Below, piece after piece: positions 58,702 to 64,000 of a stretch of DNA of 64,000 nt. The notes beneath the pieces were generated by a model, which searched no databases, was not told the DNA's origin, and was given only the letters and a program-made list of their open reading frames with translations. Source of the DNA: Lindgomyces ingoldianus. Lineage: Eukaryota; Ascomycota; Dothideomycetes; Pleosporales; Lindgomycetaceae. Each line of letters starts with the position of its first letter. Positions within the stretch are counted from its first letter, which is position 1. Both the position numbers and the translations under genes were made by a program. The stretch spans positions 822,869-886,868 of the forward strand of contig NW_022985164.1 of assembly GCF_010093535.1 (NCBI RefSeq). Reading direction: 5' to 3'.

Positions 58702-59633
58702 AACTTCTTAGAAAGATTGGAGCTAGTGTTGCAAGTGGCAAAAGGTCAACCCTCTACCATACACCCCAGAAGAACATATAGGTAGATAGAAAATGCATGC
58801 AGTACAGATATCAGGGGCATATTCAGTGCGGGTAGAGTCAGATTATTACTAGAGGAGAATAGAAGAAAATTTTCCTTGTCAGCGTTTTGTGTGTGCGGCC
58901 GCGTTGCCGGGGCGAAGAGGTGGACTGCCAAGCCCAAAGGAGTGAAAGGATGAAGTCTTGAGTTCACCTGACTCTTGTCATTGTTTGGCCAGTAAGCGAC
59001 ACTAGAAAATCAACAAAACTGTGGGTGGCAATTTGGAGCAATCACTTGAAAATATCTACGCTCTCTTAACAGGATGCATGCTATCATACAAGCTCCTTGC
59101 TAGAAATTGTAGGGCGTATTAGACCTTTGTCTTCCGTCACTTTTCGCATCCCCACGACGGATCATAAGATACCTTGCCGTGTTGATTCTGATCCAAATTT
59201 GCATTTCAGCATTATGCATCTACGCACATGCTATTCGGCATACTTATTTACAAGTCCAGTCTGCACTGTACTTTGCCGGTGTGGCATTCATCCAATCCTT
59301 CAGCCCACTATTTCATCTAAAAAGGGGTATATTAAGCCCAAACCCAGAAATTAGATCCAATCCATAGATCGCCCACGCGTCTTCAAGACGAGAGGGAAGA
59401 AGTGCATGTGAGTAAGAATAGAAGAAAGTAGACGGCCGCTGGGTGGTGTAAATGCTTCCCACGCCGATGTTACGAAACAATGCGGCAAGGCTAAGCTTGC
59501 GGGACACAACGCCAGGTATAATACACTCCATGATCAAAAAAAGTTTTCATGTGAAGGTGTGTGAAATGAAAAGATGTTGCATGATGCATGAAGCAGAATC
59601 GGGTGATTTGGCATCGATAGGATGCTTACGTTC
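58702..59633. other. Intergenic region
   Basis: Nothing recognised apart from the 3' flank of the EGF-like gene. Confidence 0.45.
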
Positions 59634-62294
59634 TCATCTTCGTAGTTGGACAGAAGAGTTTGAGGGCTTTGCTATAATAGTCGTGCCGTTGCTTAGCTTA
59701 ATTTTGAAAGCCACCAGGTCAATCGAGATGTTGCTGCCCAGATCGACTGAGTTGCCGTTGCTCGCGCCTTTACGGTCATTGGTCAAAAAGGTCTGTAGAT
59801 TCTCCTGTGCGCTAGCTGCGCTCTCTAGCTTGCGAGTCTCTTGCAACACAAGAAGGACGCCAATGCGGGCAAAGTCAATGGCCGTGGAATTGCTCGAGAT
59901 TGGCTGTGAGGGGGTTGGTGTTGAGCTTGCTGCTGCAGTCGCGGAGGCAACCGCAGCCACGCTGGGATCAGCATTTCCGACTGGGCCAACCGCCTGACGT
60001 TGTTTAAGTTGGCGAACGTCTGGCTGAAGGTGCGGTGAATTTAGAAGAGGAAGGGTCCTCGAAGGGTCCAAAGAGGTGTCAACAAGTATCGGAAGATGAG
60101 CTTGCGGAATTGATCGAGATGCGAGGCCGTTGAAGGTTACGAGGGCGTTCTCAGACGTGCAAGTGAGACTGAGATTCGAGAAGAGTGAAAGAAGGCTAGG
60201 AGGATCGAGAGGAATGCTGAAGTTGTTCTGCGCAGTGCTAATCAAACGAGGGATACCGGAGCCAATGGTAGCGTTATCAGCGGTACCTGCAATGTTGGTT
60301 GTAGTGCATCCTGCATCCGTTTGCGTCCCGCATGTTTTTCCGGTAAAGCCGTTGATGCAAACACAATTGCACGACTTGTCGGCGTTTAGAATTGCAACGC
60401 CTCCATTCTGACATGATATTATGCCATTACATTGGCCTGTTTGACCTCCGGATGTCGGGACGCTTGCTGGCGGATTGTTGTTATTGTTGTTGCCGCTGTT
60501 CTGTGCTGCATTGTTATTATTCCTCATCTTTGGGATCACAATGAGAACCACAGGAATTACAACAGCAGCAGCGACGAGGAACAGCAGCACAATAAGGAGC
60601 GTTACAAACGTCCACATCGGCATGCCACAGCACTTCCTACGCCGATTCTCCGGTTTGCGAGTGCTCTGAGCCGACTCAGTGCCTGGTGCGTCATAACCCC
60701 CAGCGGAAGGCCACTTCGAGAAGCGCCTGTTCGGTGTCCCGTCCCCTCTAGGAGTTGCTTCGCCTGGTGGAGGAAAAGCGGCGAGCATGTCAGATAAAGA
60801 TCCAGACCGTCTAGAGTCGAGTTTATTCTTGTCCGGTGCTCCGCTCTCCCAAAAATCTAGGCCAAGTCGACTTGCCGTCCTTCCTCTATCCAGGTTAGCC
60901 GCCAATCTAGTTGCCCTTCTAATTAGCTCCGGGAGACTTGTCAAGCTCCCTCGCGCTTCGGCCTCGCGGACCGCATCTACGTCGATCCGAGGCGGACGAC
61001 GCTTTCCAACGCGCTCAGCTAGCGTTGTCTGTCGGCTACCCTGTTGAAGAGGATATGCTGGTGATTCCGGCTCTTCCTTCTCCGGATCTAGCTCTCTCCG
61101 CGATTCTAGTTTTCCCTTTTTCAAAGAGTTCAAGGACTCAGAGGAAGATGATGAAGGGTCAAATAAGCCAGTTCCGCTGCTCAGCGACGAGCTAGGTGGT
61201 CCAGGCGTTGTCTTCGCGGAAATCCCTTCTTTTGCTGCTAGCATGGCACTTCCAATTCCGGCGGCACCCACGGCCTCTCCAATAGGCTTTCTCTTCACAG
61301 GAGCCGGCATGTTATTGGCGCTGCCGTTGTCTCGTAAACTGTCACCAGATTTGATCGTCATCAGTGAAGGCTTTGTCCGACGTCCTAGGCTAGCTTGTCG
61401 AACTAGTGCCGGTTGGACGAGCCCGCTTCGATCGTCATGATCACTACCTCTCGAATCCCGTCCATAGTCACTTGTGACCGTCTCGTCATCATCGGACCGG
61501 ATGGACTGGATGCCATCGTCCTCTAAGTAAAAGTCATCGTTGTTCGATGGTATGACATTACTGGACGCGAAAGATCCATGTAGCGAGCGCATTGTGTCGG
61601 AACGAGTTTCTGATTCTTCAGCGATCGGTGAGACATACGACATCTGGGTGTAGTATGACGACGGTCCTCTCCGCGCTGATGGAGGTGGACCGAGGGACGG
61701 ATTGCGTCGAGGCAGTGGCTGTATTGTTGGCATTGGTGGTTGTGGTACGGGAAAGTCAGGTATAGAGCCTAGCGAAGAGCTTGTGGAGGCGGCGGAAGAT
61801 GTTGTGAGAGGCCTTGAAGATATGGTAACGTCTGGAGATAGCAAATCATCACTTTGGTAAGAGCTGCGATAACCCTGAGGAGATAGCTGTTGTATTGGTA
61901 GATCATCTGATGTTGGTCGAGGAGGACGTTGTGGTGGTGGACCTCGATTTGGCGATTGCAGGTATTGTCCTGGCCTTGGGTCTAGTATATCTTCCGCATC
62001 GTTAGACAAGGGCCATTGTGGAGTTGGTGATATAGCATTGGCGTTCCCTCTACTATCAGGAGGCGTCAGGTCCTGCGGGCGCGGCCTGTTCTGAACGGAG
62101 AACTGGGAAACAAGCTGATTTGGCCTCTGAGGAAGTCCTACTATTCGCGAACGATCCGGAAGCTGTCCTTGCGTTTGCGCCGCCATCAACCTTTCTCGCG
62201 CTGCTCGCACCGATCCCTTTCTGCCATTCGTATCGTCTCCATCTCCTTCTGGCACGCCATAGGGCCGACCGGCCAGTCGGGAATCGTAACTCAT
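59634..62294 (-). CDS. EGF-like single-pass transmembrane protein
   Basis: An intact 886-residue frame. Residues 1 to about 550 are a disordered, Pro/Ser/Arg-rich cytosolic-type region with acidic stretches (NNDDFYLEDDGIQSIRSDDD). A cluster RKCCGMP is followed by one strong membrane segment, WTFVTLLIVLLFLVAAAVVI, at about residues 560-580. Then comes an Asn-rich linker and an EGF-like module with six Cys (CNGIISCQNGG, CNCVCINGFTGKTCG, about 617-655). The rest is a Ser/Thr/Asn-rich outer domain with many N-x-S/T sites. There is no N-terminal signal peptide, so a type II topology (N inside) is likely. Similar proteins are widespread in Pezizomycotina, some called mating-process proteins; the function is not settled. 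Confidence 0.85.
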   Translation of the reverse strand: MSYDSRLAGRPYGVPEGDGDDTNGRKGSVRAARERLMAAQTQGQLPDRSRIVGLPQRPNQLVSQFSVQNRPRPQDLTPPDSRGNANAISPTPQWPLSNDAEDILDPRPGQYLQSPNRGPPPQRPPRPTSDDLPIQQLSPQGYRSSYQSDDLLSPDVTISSRPLTTSSAASTSSSLGSIPDFPVPQPPMPTIQPLPRRNPSLGPPPSARRGPSSYYTQMSYVSPIAEESETRSDTMRSLHGSFASSNVIPSNNDDFYLEDDGIQSIRSDDDETVTSDYGRDSRGSDHDDRSGLVQPALVRQASLGRRTKPSLMTIKSGDSLRDNGSANNMPAPVKRKPIGEAVGAAGIGSAMLAAKEGISAKTTPGPPSSSLSSGTGLFDPSSSSSESLNSLKKGKLESRRELDPEKEEPESPAYPLQQGSRQTTLAERVGKRRPPRIDVDAVREAEARGSLTSLPELIRRATRLAANLDRGRTASRLGLDFWESGAPDKNKLDSRRSGSLSDMLAAFPPPGEATPRGDGTPNRRFSKWPSAGGYDAPGTESAQSTRKPENRRRKCCGMPMWTFVTLLIVLLFLVAAAVVIPVVLIVIPKMRNNNNAAQNSGNNNNNNPPASVPTSGGQTGQCNGIISCQNGGVAILNADKSCNCVCINGFTGKTCGTQTDAGCTTTNIAGTADNATIGSGIPRLISTAQNNFSIPLDPPSLLSLFSNLSLTCTSENALVTFNGLASRSIPQAHLPILVDTSLDPSRTLPLLNSPHLQPDVRQLKQRQAVGPVGNADPSVAAVASATAAASSTPTPSQPISSNSTAIDFARIGVLLVLQETRKLESAASAQENLQTFLTNDRKGASNGNSVDLGSNISIDLVAFKIKLSNGTTIIAKPSNSSVQLRR

Positions 62295-64000
62295 GAATAG
62301 TCTGGAGGAATGGTGGCGGTGGTTTGTGTCTGTATACCGACACGGGTCTGGTGTTGGGCGAATGTTCAGGAGGTGGGGGGGAAATGGTCAGAACTGTTCG
62401 CAGCTCAAGCTGGGGAAAGACTCGTCCGTTTGCACTTGTCTCAGAAAGCGCAGCGAGCCGCTGAAAGCGGGGGGGGGTTGCAACCACTAGCGGGCAAACG
62501 AAGAGGCCGACCGTACCTTGGGCCAGGGCAGTGGGTGAGTGGGGCGAGGCCGTAAGGAAAGGGTACCTTCGGAAACAATTACAAATTGCAAGAGGCCTCG
62601 CGATGCTATGAGGCCAGCTCCAACGTATGGACAGCTTAATGGAGGGCGCACGGCAGAGATAGCTAGGATGGAACAGGGTGTCGGTACCCAGACGTGCCGA
62701 AGACAATGGTTCCTTGCTTAGGGTAGACGCGAGTAGCTGCAGTTTCGGTGTTAACGAGACTAGGAGGTTGGAGGCGATAGGCCCGGGGATCATGTATTAG
62801 GAATTATGGAAACCTATACCCTCTTAGAATTGGACAATATCCCTAGCATAATAGGAAGCGAATAAGAGAGTGAGGGCCATTCAGGCACACGACAATGCAA
62901 GCAGCAGAGGTGAAACCGCAGCCCACGAGGGAAGCGCACATTGCTGAAGGACAATAGTAGAAGAGAGGAAAGTTAATGAGCTTTGATAGGAGGGAAAACT
63001 TGTGACAATGTCCGTTGCAGCGCGGTGAAGTAGATTTCCAAATGCGGGTTTCAGAAGGAACGCGATACGTACGCTATCGCAGCATTGGCATGGCTGCAAG
63101 GCGAAGATGTTGCTCAAACAGAGGCCGTCGGAAGAAATCGCTCGAGGGTCCGAAAAGGCAGATATGGCGATGGGTACGGAGGAGTTAATTGCAAGAGAGC
63201 GGTGAGGTTGGGGCGTTGTGTTAGGAATAGCTGATATATTTAACTCGCAGCACATAAGAATAGGGCTGAGGCGTATGGATAGGGGGAACGTCAACGAAAG
63301 AAAAGAACGGCAAAGGCCAGCAGCTGGGCGGCGAAGAGAGGAGCGTCAAGCCCGCGAGAAGAGCTTCACCGACACCTAGAGCCGGTGGTGAGGATGGAGG
63401 AGGGAAGACAGAAACGGATGCGGAGTCGAAGTCTTGACACACTGAGAGACTTGTGGGTGGTCTGGGCGGACAGTTGAGGATGGCAGGGGACTTTTGGTCA
63501 GGTCAGGCGCACTGACCTGGAACAGCAAGCCCGCAAGCCTCTGAGCAAAGACAAGAAGACGCCATCCCGGAGAGCTCCAGATAGAGAGATCAGGGGTGGC
63601 CATAGCTAGTGTGATTGGACAGCTGATGGTGAGACACTAGCGCAAGTCGCTTTGCGATACCGAGCACACACAAAAGAATAGCGAGAGGGGAAAGGCAACA
63701 GGCGAAAGAGGAGATGCCGACAAGAATATTCCGATATCACACTCGCTTCAAGAGACACCGCCTATCGCATGCTGTGGCGCTCGTGGGCCAGCTCCAAAGG
63801 CCATTCCAGCTGGCCGTTGAGAAAACTTATTTGTGTCGCCAGTCGCAGTCGCACCCCAACTGCCCGTCTCCACCGTCCTTGGGTGGAGCATAATTTTCAG
63901 TCCCGAGATTTGCGGCGGCCCTGGCCCCGTGCGTTTGAGGCATGGCTGGCCTGTTCGACCATCCGAGGTCATCGCTTCCTGAGTCGAAGGCAGCAAGCCA
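62295..64000. other. Upstream region of the EGF-like gene
   Basis: 1.7 kb with purine/pyrimidine tracts and many short shadow frames but no recognisable protein. Likely promoter and long 5' leader of the EGF-like gene, perhaps also the edge of the next gene. Confidence 0.45.

Noticed and set aside
60130..61440. Plus-strand frames opposite the EGF-like gene
   Set aside because: Antisense shadows of the 886-codon frame.

Overview
The window looks like nuclear DNA of a filamentous ascomycete (Pezizomycotina; Leotiomycetes-like is only a guess). Three things point there: genes with 47-120 bp introns carrying GTAWGT donors and CTAAC branch sites; fungus-typical families (HET, Vps62-like, fungal GH16, F-box); and a large AT-rich block of mutated transposons bearing the mark of repeat-induced point mutation (RIP). 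In that block CAG/CAA/CGA codons have become TAG/TAA/TGA and catalytic Asp codons have become Asn.

Positions 1-32677 (plus 35600-38656) are a nested transposon graveyard with no intact long reading frame. Insertions could be separated by their target-site duplications (TSDs). They are: a Ty1/copia remnant (about 1.2-7.45 kb); three Fot1/pogo families with TA TSDs (A: 2506-4371, 8931-10796, 13797-17239, 36784-38654 and a fragment ending at 13213; B: 14880-16465 and 23541-32677; C: 19166-21005); a Ty3/gypsy element in minus orientation (26960-32624, TSD CTTGG); two copies of a coding-free LTR element with arrays of palindromic repeats (D: 17926-21777 and 24524-26125); a 603-bp TRIM-type LTR element (8219-8821); hAT-like MITEs; a 402-bp insertion carrying a TGCTGCAAAA minisatellite; and inverted solo LTRs near 36 kb. 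Nesting reaches three or more levels. Removing the 9.1-kb composite 23541-32677 rejoins what looks like a 54-bp intron of a small minus-strand gene.

Positions 32680-35600 form a GC-normal island between transposon blocks with one intact HET-domain gene. From 38657 to the end the sequence is ordinary gene space: a Vps62-like secreted protein (-), a four-span membrane protein (-), a GNAT acetyltransferase (+), an F-box protein (+), a RING/chromo-like gene with a damaged or intronised RING core (-), an AlaX-type alanyl-tRNA editing protein (+, GC-AG intron), a secreted GH16 glucanase (-, six exons including a 16-nt microexon), a PEBP family protein (+), a DUF4863/PnbB-like cupin (+) and an 886-residue EGF-like transmembrane protein (-). 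These genes do not form an evident metabolic cluster. Exon structures were worked out by eye from splice signals, frame continuity and family motifs.
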